Source: Tritrichomonas musculus (taxonomy: Eukaryota > Parabasalia > Tritrichomonadida > Tritrichomonadidae). From it: 64,000 nt of DNA. Positions 9,302 to 18,669 of the stretch are shown in pieces (within the stretch, counting starts at the first letter, position 1; every line of letters begins with the position of its first letter). Below the pieces are notes generated by a model. The model ran no database searches. It was not told the origin of the DNA and saw only the letters and a program-made list of their open reading frames with translations. The DNA lies in contig JAPFFF010000004.1 in NCBI GenBank assembly GCA_039105265.1, positions 496,001-560,000 of the forward strand, read 5' to 3'. The translations under genes and the position numbers were made by a program.

Positions 9302-12300
9302 ATGACGAGCATATCTGTGAATTTTGATAATGAAAAGTTTTATAAAGATATGCTCAATATAACTAACAATAAAAATACAGTCGATATATATATCAATGAA
9401 AACTTCTCGAATTTTTGGTCTTCTTTTTATAGTTTTTTATCTATTTTCCATCAACAAGTTAGAGTATCTTCATTTTTAAGAAGATCACCAAAAGTATACC
9501 TTTTCACATGCTTTGATGTCATACGATCAATTCTGAAAGAAGCCAAAATTGAAGATTATAACAAATCAATGAAGGAAGATATGACAAAATGCTTTAAATC
9601 AATGCTTCACCCCAATAATTTAGATTCAATTAAACAGAAGGCATTAGAATTTTTTATTATAATTTATCCTCGTCTCAGAAAATCTCAATTCAATTATACA
9701 GAAGATTTTGAGCAATATTTTTTTGATTTTTCATTTTTAGATACTTCTCTTAAAATAACATCAATTGAATATGAAATCAATATTAGAGAGACAGAAAATA
9801 CTAAATCTTTTGATGATAAATTAACTGATTTTCTCGAAAAAATTTCAGAGAATTTTACTACCACCAGTGATACTGATGATATGATATCTTGGTGGATCTT
9901 TATTCAAAAATATATCATTGGAATAGTTTATTACTCAATTTTTAAAAAAAAGCCGGAGATTCAAGGAATTTCAATTATAGAAAATTTAACTCTTAAAATA
10001 GAAAGCATTATCATTGATTTTTTAATTAAAATTTTTAAAACAGACATATTAAAAGATTTAATAGAAGTTGAAAATACTTCAAGTTACATCATTGACATTT
10101 TAAGTTATGTTAGCCACGAGGATATGATTTCGAAAATTAATTTACCATCTTTTATCGAACAAATGTTATCAATTTTTGCTGATCCAACAACACAATTTAG
10201 CCTTATTAATATTTTCAATGAGCAAGACCATCACTTATTATTAGAATTAATGAGTATTTACTTAAATTATTTAAATTATGCATTCGAAAGCAAAAAATTC
10301 GACCAAATTTCAAAAACCACAAAAGAAATTTATATTTATTTCTCTCATCTTCTCGAGATATTTAATGATGAATATAAATATGAATTTTGCTCATACATTT
10401 CGAAAAATACCAAATTAACAAATATCAACTGTCTTTTTCACTTTCTCTCCCTTTTGCTTTCCTTATTCATCAACAACCGAATAGTAGATAAAAAACTATG
10501 GAGTACTATTGTTGATTTCACAAATTCATCTGATATGAAAGAAACTCTTTCTATAATTTTAATTTGCTATTCATACTTCGCAGGGTATTATTCAACTTTC
10601 GTTTTTCTTAGACTTCTTGATCTAAATGAATCAAAACTAACCGAATCAATGGCATCAACGAACATATTATCTAATTTTTTGAATTTGGATAATATACTAT
10701 GGTTAAATGAATTTACGGATATTTTAACGCATGATTATTTAAATATGTTTTCAAATCAAAGATCTAAGCTTATTCATTCATCAATTCTTGCTACTCCTGG
10801 AATTGAAGAGATTAAATTACAACAGCTTTTTCCAAACGAAAACCGTGAAATTCCTCCAAAAGAAGAAGTTCTTCAATTATTACGTGCAATGTTTTCATCT
10901 TTTGTCTGGCAAGATAAAAAATATGAATCTGATGAAGAGATACAATTTTACTGCTATTTGGTTTGCGCTTCTTTCATCACTCCTCTTATCAAGATATCAA
11001 ATTCTATTTTACCTAGCATTGATTTTGATCGAAATTTCCTTATAGAAGAATTTTTACCATATCTCAAAAATTGCATGAAACCGACTGTTTCAAACTTATT
11101 AATTAAACTACACGCATTACTATCACTCGGCAGTATCATTTGTAAAAAAACATCTTTAAATACACTTGATGAAAATAACCTTGCAGATTGGTATCTTACA
11201 CTTCATAATTTCATCATTAATGGCGGAGATAACAAAGATGATGACAATGAAAGTGATAAAAATAGGCTTGTTTTGAAAAAGAAAATTAAATTAACAGCTC
11301 TAACTTTTGCATGCAGATCTGTTTTGCTTGGATTTAAAGGATCAAGCATCCTTCTCAAAACAATTGCTGATAACATTAGCTTGCTAAATCAGCAATCATC
11401 TGAAATACTAGAATCATCGTCAACATCTACATCAAATGTAAATTCATATTTAGTTAAAGAAGGATATGAAACATTAACACCAAAAGAAGCAGCTTCATTA
11501 CTTGTTTCCTTTAGCAATATTTGCGAAATTAGCGATGTTTTAAGCTTTGATTGCTATTCATCAGGTGAAGATTTGGATTTAGATGCAAAGAAAAAAGAGC
11601 TAAAGTTAAAAATAATCAAAAACTTCATACATTCCGTAAATCCTTCCCTTTGCGCAACATCAGTTATTTCTTTGTTATGCGAGGAAGCCGAATCGAATCG
11701 TAGTAATATAGAATATATAGATGCATTATTAAAATTACTCTTTAATTATTTCAACGATTTTACAGTAGAAAATGTTTATGCTTCAACTACAATAACATTG
11801 ATTTTACCAGAATTGGAGAAAATAAAGAAAGGATCGGTTTCTTTGATACTTAATGAAGCTCTAAGTGCAATTGAAAAAAAAGGCTTTGCAGAAAAAATTG
11901 ATGAGCTTTTGTTTGGCCGTTTTGTAGAGTTCGTTGTTGATCTTTTAATTTATTCTTCTTTCATAATTAACACAGAAGAACATCTTAATTATTTCAAAAA
12001 AATTGTTCAAACTTGGGATATAGATTATGTTATAAAAGACGATCAAAATAATCTGAAAAAGTTTCAATTTGAAACGGCTCAACGCCTCTCTTATGCTGTG
12101 CTTTCTCTATCAGCACATTATTTAAGATTCCCTCCTCCAACACCAAGCTTCTCTTCAGTTGATCAAGAAGAAAATAAAATTACTTTCTCATCAGAATCAG
12201 ATACAAATCTTCCAACTGCTAATTTTGGATCAAGCAAAGATTGCGTGATTCGCATTTGCGATGAGGAAATTGCCTCTTTGCTGCCTGTTGGCCAGTTTAC

Positions 12301-13516
12301 ATGGAATTATAAATCTGTTGCACCTAAACCAGAAAAACGTATCGTATCAGATGATGTAAGTATCGCTGAAAACGCACCAAAAGTTTCAGATCATCCGACA
12401 CAAATTGCCTTCAGAAATCGTTGTGTAGATTTTGCTGATAATCTTTACTCAAAACATTTTATTGAGTCCAGCAGAGAAAATTCTACTGGAAACGACGGCA
12501 ATAATTCAAATAATACAACAAATGAAAATAATGATAATAATGATAATAATGAAAACAATAAAAATGATAATTCAAATGAAAATAACGATGAAAGTCATTC
12601 AGATAATAATAAAGATAGCAATGAAAATGATAAAAACGTTAATGATAACGAAAACAAAGAAAATGCGGATAATAATGATATATTTGAAGTTTTTGTTAAT
12701 CATCTTTGTTCCCCAAGTGACTTCAGGGCAAAATCAGCTCCATCATTGGAAAACAGATCAATTGATGAAATCAAACTACATGAAGAAAAACTTCCTCCAC
12801 ATTCTGTTGGACCTAGATCTGCTGCATTTTTGAGTACACTCAACTTTTTCGATTCTCAATTGTGCAACAGATTTTTCCCTACTATTCAAAAATACAAAAA
12901 TGTTGAATTATCTGATTTTCGTCATGTTATTCATGTATATTTCATCTCAATACCAGATCAATATCAACCAGATCTCCACTTTGACGATTTTAAATCTGGT
13001 CTTGGACTGGTTGATGATTCCAAAGAAAGTATCATTTGCGCTGACACAAGACATCAGATAGTTTTCCATTTGGACGATCAAAAGAAAATGAAAGAAAAAC
13101 GAAATATTTTTATTTGCTGGGATAGAGATAAATTAGTAAAAGATGAAGAGGGATGGGATAAAACATTTAATACAAAAGAACAAAGTCTTCGAATAGAAAT
13201 ATGCCCAACTCATAATGGTCTTTTCAATGTTTCTATTCTTTTAAATAAAAATTATTATCAATCCGAGTTCCCATGCTTAACAAATGTTCTTGTATCAAAG
13301 AAAAATTTACCTGCTTTTGTAATTAGTCAAATAATTGTGAATGATCATATTTTAGATTTTAAGAAAAATAATGTTGTAAGAGCTCAGCTCCAAAATGGAA
13401 AGATTATAAGAGACAAAAGATTAATTGATTTCCAGTCTTACTCTTTGCTGATGAAATGCGAACAAGTTCTTCTTACTGATTCCAATTCTAATAATTTCTC
13501 AGATGAGGAGCTTTGA
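9302..13516 (+). CDS. RalGAP-like protein with a degenerate RapGAP/tuberin-type domain
   Basis: The 1404-residue protein has a long helical N-terminal part (about 1-1030), an Asn/Asp/Glu low-complexity tract (about 1063-1126), and a C-terminal domain (about 1203-1395) that I read as a RalGAP/tuberin-type GAP. The supporting order is: 'FKSGLGLVDDS', 'HQIVFHLDD', 'RNIFICWDRD', 'LRIEICPTHNGLFNVSILLNKN', 'NVLVSKKNLPAFVISQIIVND'. It follows RalGAP-alpha strand by strand ('GWLVD', 'VIFHVSTRMP', 'VHIVWSEH', 'VLIVIYPMKNHMFSIQI', 'LPIMVRATAIN'). The 'GND' that carries the catalytic Asn thumb appears replaced by Lys-rich sequence just before 'NIFICW'. It may therefore be a non-catalytic subunit, like RalGAP-beta. 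Confidence 0.6.
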   Translation: MTSISVNFDNEKFYKDMLNITNNKNTVDIYINENFSNFWSSFYSFLSIFHQQVRVSSFLRRSPKVYLFTCFDVIRSILKEAKIEDYNKSMKEDMTKCFKSMLHPNNLDSIKQKALEFFIIIYPRLRKSQFNYTEDFEQYFFDFSFLDTSLKITSIEYEINIRETENTKSFDDKLTDFLEKISENFTTTSDTDDMISWWIFIQKYIIGIVYYSIFKKKPEIQGISIIENLTLKIESIIIDFLIKIFKTDILKDLIEVENTSSYIIDILSYVSHEDMISKINLPSFIEQMLSIFADPTTQFSLINIFNEQDHHLLLELMSIYLNYLNYAFESKKFDQISKTTKEIYIYFSHLLEIFNDEYKYEFCSYISKNTKLTNINCLFHFLSLLLSLFINNRIVDKKLWSTIVDFTNSSDMKETLSIILICYSYFAGYYSTFVFLRLLDLNESKLTESMASTNILSNFLNLDNILWLNEFTDILTHDYLNMFSNQRSKLIHSSILATPGIEEIKLQQLFPNENREIPPKEEVLQLLRAMFSSFVWQDKKYESDEEIQFYCYLVCASFITPLIKISNSILPSIDFDRNFLIEEFLPYLKNCMKPTVSNLLIKLHALLSLGSIICKKTSLNTLDENNLADWYLTLHNFIINGGDNKDDDNESDKNRLVLKKKIKLTALTFACRSVLLGFKGSSILLKTIADNISLLNQQSSEILESSSTSTSNVNSYLVKEGYETLTPKEAASLLVSFSNICEISDVLSFDCYSSGEDLDLDAKKKELKLKIIKNFIHSVNPSLCATSVISLLCEEAESNRSNIEYIDALLKLLFNYFNDFTVENVYASTTITLILPELEKIKKGSVSLILNEALSAIEKKGFAEKIDELLFGRFVEFVVDLLIYSSFIINTEEHLNYFKKIVQTWDIDYVIKDDQNNLKKFQFETAQRLSYAVLSLSAHYLRFPPPTPSFSSVDQEENKITFSSESDTNLPTANFGSSKDCVIRICDEEIASLLPVGQFTWNYKSVAPKPEKRIVSDDVSIAENAPKVSDHPTQIAFRNRCVDFADNLYSKHFIESSRENSTGNDGNNSNNTTNENNDNNDNNENNKNDNSNENNDESHSDNNKDSNENDKNVNDNENKENADNNDIFEVFVNHLCSPSDFRAKSAPSLENRSIDEIKLHEEKLPPHSVGPRSAAFLSTLNFFDSQLCNRFFPTIQKYKNVELSDFRHVIHVYFISIPDQYQPDLHFDDFKSGLGLVDDSKESIICADTRHQIVFHLDDQKKMKEKRNIFICWDRDKLVKDEEGWDKTFNTKEQSLRIEICPTHNGLFNVSILLNKNYYQSEFPCLTNVLVSKKNLPAFVISQIIVNDHILDFKKNNVVRAQLQNGKIIRDKRLIDFQSYSLLMKCEQVLLTDSNSNNFSDEEL

Positions 13517-13696
13517 AATTATTCATTTATAATATTATATTAACTGCTTTTTTTTTATAGGCTAAATTAAAAGGTATTGCAGCATATCAAATAATTAGTG
13601 CCAATCTTCTTGAATTTTTCTTGAATAAAAAAATCTATAAAAAATAATTTTTTTAACTATATTTTATACATAAAAACAAATTAAATCAGAGAAAAT

Positions 13697-15166
13697 CTAA
13701 CTTTCTAACATCCGGAATAGTTCATCTTCATCCATTTGAGTTGAATGCTGCTCATTTAGCTCCTGCGTTTCTTTGGTTGTGTCATAATAAACATCATTAA
13801 TGAATTCATCTTCATTTTCATCATCACGCGGAATTTGACTAAAATTATTTAAAAAACTTAATTCTTCGTAGGAAGGAATAGATCTTAAATTATCATTTGA
13901 TTTTTGATGTTTTTTATGCGATTTTTTGGTCAAAATTTGCATTATTTCATTTATTTTTGGAGAAACAGTGTGATTAGAATTAGCATTTGATATTCTTCTT
14001 GGTGAATTTTGCATTAATTTTTCAGCTTCGTCAGGCACTGGCAAATCAGGACAATCAATTATAACATTTTGCTTTGATTTAACGTCAAATTCCAAACTAT
14101 ATTCAATATCATTATTATTTTTATCTTTCAATTCATTGTCCGCTTTGGCTTTGTTTTCGTTTTTTGATGACTTTAATAAAAGAGGACTTTTTTCAAAATC
14201 ACTAAGAACTGGTTTAGGTATATTCTCACATATTTCATCTTTGATTTGGTCATTTATACTTTGCGAGGATTGTGATAGAGGACGAATACAATTTAATATA
14301 TTTCTTCTTTTTGAAGGTTTCGATTGTTTATTTTTTATATTGTGCGATGAAGCTGAAATATTTTCTTTCTTACAAGAATTCTCAAATTTTGGCTTATCTT
14401 TTACAACGGAGATTGTGATTGCTTGAGAATTTGATGAACTTGAGCTTTTAACTGCAATTTTTGGCAACTCTTGTGTTTGGGATGACTGTTTTGAATTAAG
14501 ATTACTAGGCTTGGAATTCTCTTTAGTTATAAGATATTGATCAAAAGGTGTTTCAAGAGTTTGATTAGAAATAGCATATATCCATGATGAACTAACAAGA
14601 GGAACAGAAAAATCTTGCGTTTTAAATTTTTGGTCAGTAATAATAATATCTGCGTCATTTAGGTCGGAAGACTCATTTATAGTCCCTCCCATTGACTTGA
14701 TAAGACTAAATATTGGCTTACTAAATTGAATTTGAAATAGCGATATTTTCTTACCAAGTAAAAATATATTCCGAAGACCAATATTTCTTGGCTGAAATTG
14801 AAAAGGATTGATATTTTTTAGATCCATCTGTTTTAAACATGGAAATGTAACATTTAACGATCTATATACTTGATTCGTCAGAATATCACTTTTGATCCGA
14901 ACAATTAAATCGATTCTCGAATCATTTGGTATTTCAGTATATTCAACACTGTCACTATATTTTTCCAATATCGTTTTTGTTTCATCTTTTTCTTCCTCTT
15001 TAAGACGCTTAGAGAGGAAAACGAGAGGCATTTCAATAATTTCTAAACGGCAATGAAATTTCTTGAAAATTGACAGATATTGGATTGAATCATAAAGTAC
15101 GACCAAAAAATGCAAGAATTTTTTTGTAATGATCATATCAATTTTTTTTAAAATGATTCTAAACAT
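13697..15166 (-). CDS. BRCT-domain protein, possibly Nibrin/NBS1-like
   Basis: The first ATG in frame is at 15166, giving 489 residues. Residues about 130-215 read as a BRCT domain: 'NIFLLGKKISLFQIQFSKPIFSLIKSMGG' followed by 'ADIIITDQ' and 'VPLVSSSWIYAI' (the conserved Trp). The preceding 60 residues ('DLIVRIKSDILTNQVYRSLNVTFPCLKQMDL') resemble the end of another BRCT, as in the tandem BRCT of NBS1. The middle (about 220-430) is disordered and Ser/Lys-rich. The C-terminus is acidic and ends in 'DEDELFRMLES', which recalls the acidic/Phe-Arg tail with which NBS1 binds ATM. No clear FHA domain is visible at the N-terminus. The BRCT call is firm; the NBS1 call is tentative. Confidence 0.55.
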   Translation of the reverse strand: MFRIILKKIDMIITKKFLHFLVVLYDSIQYLSIFKKFHCRLEIIEMPLVFLSKRLKEEEKDETKTILEKYSDSVEYTEIPNDSRIDLIVRIKSDILTNQVYRSLNVTFPCLKQMDLKNINPFQFQPRNIGLRNIFLLGKKISLFQIQFSKPIFSLIKSMGGTINESSDLNDADIIITDQKFKTQDFSVPLVSSSWIYAISNQTLETPFDQYLITKENSKPSNLNSKQSSQTQELPKIAVKSSSSSNSQAITISVVKDKPKFENSCKKENISASSHNIKNKQSKPSKRRNILNCIRPLSQSSQSINDQIKDEICENIPKPVLSDFEKSPLLLKSSKNENKAKADNELKDKNNNDIEYSLEFDVKSKQNVIIDCPDLPVPDEAEKLMQNSPRRISNANSNHTVSPKINEIMQILTKKSHKKHQKSNDNLRSIPSYEELSFLNNFSQIPRDDENEDEFINDVYYDTTKETQELNEQHSTQMDEDELFRMLES

Positions 15167-15257
15167 TTTATACACTGTTTAATAAAACGAATTTATGAAT
15201 ATACACATCTAATTAAAATTGAGAAAAAATGTACGTTAAAAAATCTAAATTTTTAGA

Positions 15258-16103
15258 ATGATTGACAATAATAATAATCCCCCAGCTCCTCCATTATCAC
15301 CAAGACGTTATCTGTGTAATTTGGATTATTCCAAGCTTGGAGAAAAATTAGATAAACTTGAAAACTCTCCTAAGCGTTCTAAATCTGAACGAGAACAAAG
15401 TCGATTTAAATGGATTCAATTAATTGTGAAGGCAAACAAAATTAGATCAATGCAGCCTTTATACAAGTATTTGAAAGATGAGAGTTTTATACAAAGCGTT
15501 AATGTTTCCAAACAACGTATATATTTCCAAAAATTGAAAAAAGAAATAATTAGAAAAAAGTGGCTTCGTTTAAGAACAGGAATTCTCAATAATTATAGAA
15601 ACAATAGATTTGATAGTAAAGCTATTAAAGTTCGTGGTGTTCGGATTAAACAAACTTCTCTATATTTAACAACAAATGATACAAGTTATATAGATCCTGA
15701 TTTTTCTGCTTTATTGAAACTATCGATACCTCCATCTCTAGAACCTATACACTCTTTGCGAGGCCATGGACCTTTTGAAAATGAGTCGAAAATATTGAAT
15801 GAAGAATCTGCTAAGAAATTTAAACATAAATCTACACAGAAAAAACCAATTTTCAAGAAGGAAGCGTTGAAATTGTATTGTGCATTTATATTAATCGGAC
15901 TAATCATTGGTTATATATTATATAGATGTTATCATCAAAAATTATATTCATTTTTAAAACTAAAAGATAGCGAAATTCAACAAATGACAATTATGCCAAA
16001 AGATGAAGATTCAAGCTTTACCAATATTAAAGGTCCTTCTCAGGATTCAATTTTTCAAAATATTGCAGATGAAGTAAAAACAGCAACAAATACAGCAGAT
16101 TAA
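15258..16103 (+). CDS. uncharacterised protein with one C-terminal membrane segment
   Basis: I do not recognise this 281-residue protein. It begins with a Pro/Asn-rich stretch (residues 1-16) and continues as a basic, Lys/Arg-rich helical region (about 25-125). A hydrophobic segment at about 209-229 ('FILIGLIIGYILYR') looks like a single transmembrane helix, followed by about 50 acidic and polar residues. The protein is probably anchored with its basic N-terminal part in the cytosol. The gene is divergent from the BRCT gene, with only 91 bases between the two ATGs, so the two probably share a promoter region. Confidence 0.6.
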   Translation: MIDNNNNPPAPPLSPRRYLCNLDYSKLGEKLDKLENSPKRSKSEREQSRFKWIQLIVKANKIRSMQPLYKYLKDESFIQSVNVSKQRIYFQKLKKEIIRKKWLRLRTGILNNYRNNRFDSKAIKVRGVRIKQTSLYLTTNDTSYIDPDFSALLKLSIPPSLEPIHSLRGHGPFENESKILNEESAKKFKHKSTQKKPIFKKEALKLYCAFILIGLIIGYILYRCYHQKLYSFLKLKDSEIQQMTIMPKDEDSSFTNIKGPSQDSIFQNIADEVKTATNTAD

Positions 16104-16506
16104 TGTGAAACATAAAATTTATCAATAAATAAATATATCTTGTTTTATTGATTTTGAATGAATTGCTTTTTTTAACATTATAAATCACTTTGATTATATG
16201 AAAATAAACGTCCTTTATGAAAAAAAAAGAGCTTGAAAGTTTAAAATATAAATATCTTAATGAAAACTTAAAATTTAATTTTTTTTATATTATAATTTAA
16301 ATAATAAAGAGAAATTTAATTTTAAAAATTTAGAAAATTGCAGTCAAAAATATTTTAAAGCATATTTTTTAATAGATCAAAATATATTAAATAAATAAAC
16401 CAATTGAAATATTTCGATGTGATGCTTTAATTTTTTCAAAAAACACATAGAAAAGAATTCTATCTTATCAAAAGGTTATTTTTTGAAATAAATTTATTAT
16501 TCTTAT
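16104..16506. other. intergenic region, no gene seen
   Basis: About 400 bases of AT-rich sequence with several A and T runs lie between two same-strand genes. Nothing beyond ordinary flanking sequence was recognised. Confidence 0.6.
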
Positions 16507-18363
16507 ATGATCACTCTCCTCCAGACCAAGCTAAATCGCCATGATTTATATGAGATTATCCTCTCAGTTCTTACATCAAGGTGCCTTTATATGCGAGGCA
16601 AAGGGGAAAATAGATCGTTTCCATCCTTCCCACCACCAGAAATAGTATTCAACCTAATTAAAAGTACACAAACAATATTTCAAAACGAATCAAGCCTTCT
16701 TCGATTGCACTTTACCAAGGCTAATAATGACAATACTAAGGAAGATACAAATAACACTGTTACTCCCATAAATTTTATTATCGTAGGCGATTTACACGGA
16801 AACATTGATGACTTGCTTCGCATCTTTGAAGATAATTCATATCCTCCTGACGCAAAATATGTTTTTACAGGGGATTATGTTGACCGTGGAACATGCAGCG
16901 TAGAAATTATGCTTCTTTTATTTTCTTTAAAAAACTTATACCCTAATCATATATTTCTCCTCAGGGGAAATCATGAAAGTCAAGATATATGCTCTATTTA
17001 TGGCTTCCAGTCAGAGTGTGAGCGAAAGTATCCTAATTCTCTTTTCAAAGATAATAATATAGTTTCAGACTCATTTGAGCTTGATAATATTTCTGTTGGC
17101 CCATCATCGGATCAATTACAACCTTCAACTTCTCTAAAGAATGTTAGTAATTGTGATTCAACTGAGAATCAGGAGGTAATTGAACTAGATTCTAGCAGAA
17201 ATAGTACCATCGATGATGATCACACTAACGATGGCTTCAATTCATCCTTCCTTGATCTAGAAATTAATCTTAACTCTATAAATTTGCCATCTCTTTTCTC
17301 AACATCATCAACAAATGTAACACACGAAGACAACCAATCCACGAAGATTGATGTAGAAAATGAGTATTTTAGTTTTCAAAATTATCATTATAATAATTAT
17401 AATGATAATGATGAAAACTATAATGATAATACTTCATTCTACTGTCATGATCAAAATATTTTACCAAATAAAATATATCAAGCTTTCACAGAATCATTTT
17501 CATATATGCCATTTGCGGCTGTCATAGAAGATCAAATTTTCTGTGTACATGGTGGAATTTCACCTGACGTTTCATTTCTAGAACAAATAGAAGAAATCAA
17601 AAGGCCTTGCCTTCCATCAGATAATCTTGTTTCTAATGGCATCCTATGGAGCGATCCACGCAATGATCTTCCTATGGGTGAAGGAACAGGAAATGGATTT
17701 GAGCCTAGTGATCGCGGAACAGGCTATTTATACAGCGAAAGTCGTCTTAACGATTTTCTTAAAGCGAACAGTCTTACTTATTTGATCAGATCACATGAAC
17801 CATGCGAAGAGGGTGTTAATAAGCCATTTGGAGATGATGGTCGATGCATTACTGTTTTTAGCAATTCAGATTATTGTGGAATGGAGAATAATGCAGCTAT
17901 TGTTAAGTTGACTCCCATAGATTCTTCATTATTACCTTCATCATCTTCATCTTCGACTTTATTATCATCCTCCTCATTTAGTTCTGGTCCAAATGTAGTT
18001 AATGACAACAACAACAATGATAATAATAGCGTGAGTATTAATATTGAGAATTTGAGTAATCAATATAAGCAAAATAATCATGAGAATATTAATAACGATA
18101 AATATAATCATGATAATAATATATATAATGATAATGATAATGAATTCGTGAAAGATTCTGTTTATATATCTTTTCGGTATTATGAGCCACTTCAAAGGAA
18201 TGAACTCAACACGAGACGTGTTATTATTCCTGAATGGATATTCTCAAATATAAATCCGAAACCTCCAATTAATTTCTCGAATGTCAAATATCATTATCAT
18301 GATAATGACCTGTTTAACTCCATCATTGATGAGCCAGTTGAACTTTTTTATTCCGGAATATGA
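16507..18363 (+). CDS. PPP-family serine/threonine protein phosphatase with Asn-rich insert
   Basis: The 618-residue protein carries the metallophosphatase motifs GDLHG (95-99), GDYVDRG (122-128), GNHE (154-157) and HGG (348-350), then 'WSDP' and 'RSHEP', so the metal-binding and catalytic residues are present. Between about 180 and 315 there is an insert of some 135 residues rich in Ser, Asn and Asp that splits the catalytic domain after 'GFQSECERKYP'. A second Ser/Asn-rich stretch lies at about 475-545. The C-terminal motif that is 'SAPNYC' in PP1/PP2A reads 'SNSDYCG'. It is closest in style to PP1-type enzymes but is divergent, and no subfamily is assigned. Function: removal of phosphate from phospho-Ser/Thr proteins. 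Confidence 0.9.
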   Translation: MITLLQTKLNRHDLYEIILSVLTSRCLYMRGKGENRSFPSFPPPEIVFNLIKSTQTIFQNESSLLRLHFTKANNDNTKEDTNNTVTPINFIIVGDLHGNIDDLLRIFEDNSYPPDAKYVFTGDYVDRGTCSVEIMLLLFSLKNLYPNHIFLLRGNHESQDICSIYGFQSECERKYPNSLFKDNNIVSDSFELDNISVGPSSDQLQPSTSLKNVSNCDSTENQEVIELDSSRNSTIDDDHTNDGFNSSFLDLEINLNSINLPSLFSTSSTNVTHEDNQSTKIDVENEYFSFQNYHYNNYNDNDENYNDNTSFYCHDQNILPNKIYQAFTESFSYMPFAAVIEDQIFCVHGGISPDVSFLEQIEEIKRPCLPSDNLVSNGILWSDPRNDLPMGEGTGNGFEPSDRGTGYLYSESRLNDFLKANSLTYLIRSHEPCEEGVNKPFGDDGRCITVFSNSDYCGMENNAAIVKLTPIDSSLLPSSSSSSTLLSSSSFSSGPNVVNDNNNNDNNSVSINIENLSNQYKQNNHENINNDKYNHDNNIYNDNDNEFVKDSVYISFRYYEPLQRNELNTRRVIIPEWIFSNINPKPPINFSNVKYHYHDNDLFNSIIDEPVELFYSGI

Positions 18364-18669
18364 TTGTGGTTTTGTTTTATATTATGTTTATATATATGTT
18401 GTATAGATTTCCATATCACATATACTATGAATAAAGTGGTTATGAATTAATGAATTTTATTTTTTATTTATTTTTCTAAGTTCTTCCATGGCCTGATGAG
18501 TATTAATTTGATTTTTTGAAATGTTTTGATTTCTGCTTAATTTCATTTATAATTGAAAACATTATTATTTTTTGTTTATGATTATATATTTTTCATCTAT
18601 GTTTAACCCTTGGTTAACGTAATATCAATATTTTTAAATATTTTAGATTGTGAGGATAACTGGTCATTA
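18364..18669. other. intergenic region
   Basis: About 300 bases of AT-rich sequence precede the membrane-protein gene. The open frame runs upstream of the ATG at 18670 to a TTG at 18610, but this extension has no ATG. No initiator motif or RNA gene was recognised. Confidence 0.5.

Noticed and set aside
18610-18669. N-terminal extension of the TMEM181-like protein from a TTG
   Set aside because: Nuclear genes normally start with ATG; the first in-frame ATG is at 18670. The same reasoning moved the starts of the BRCT, UBX, radical SAM, CDC7 and Myb genes.
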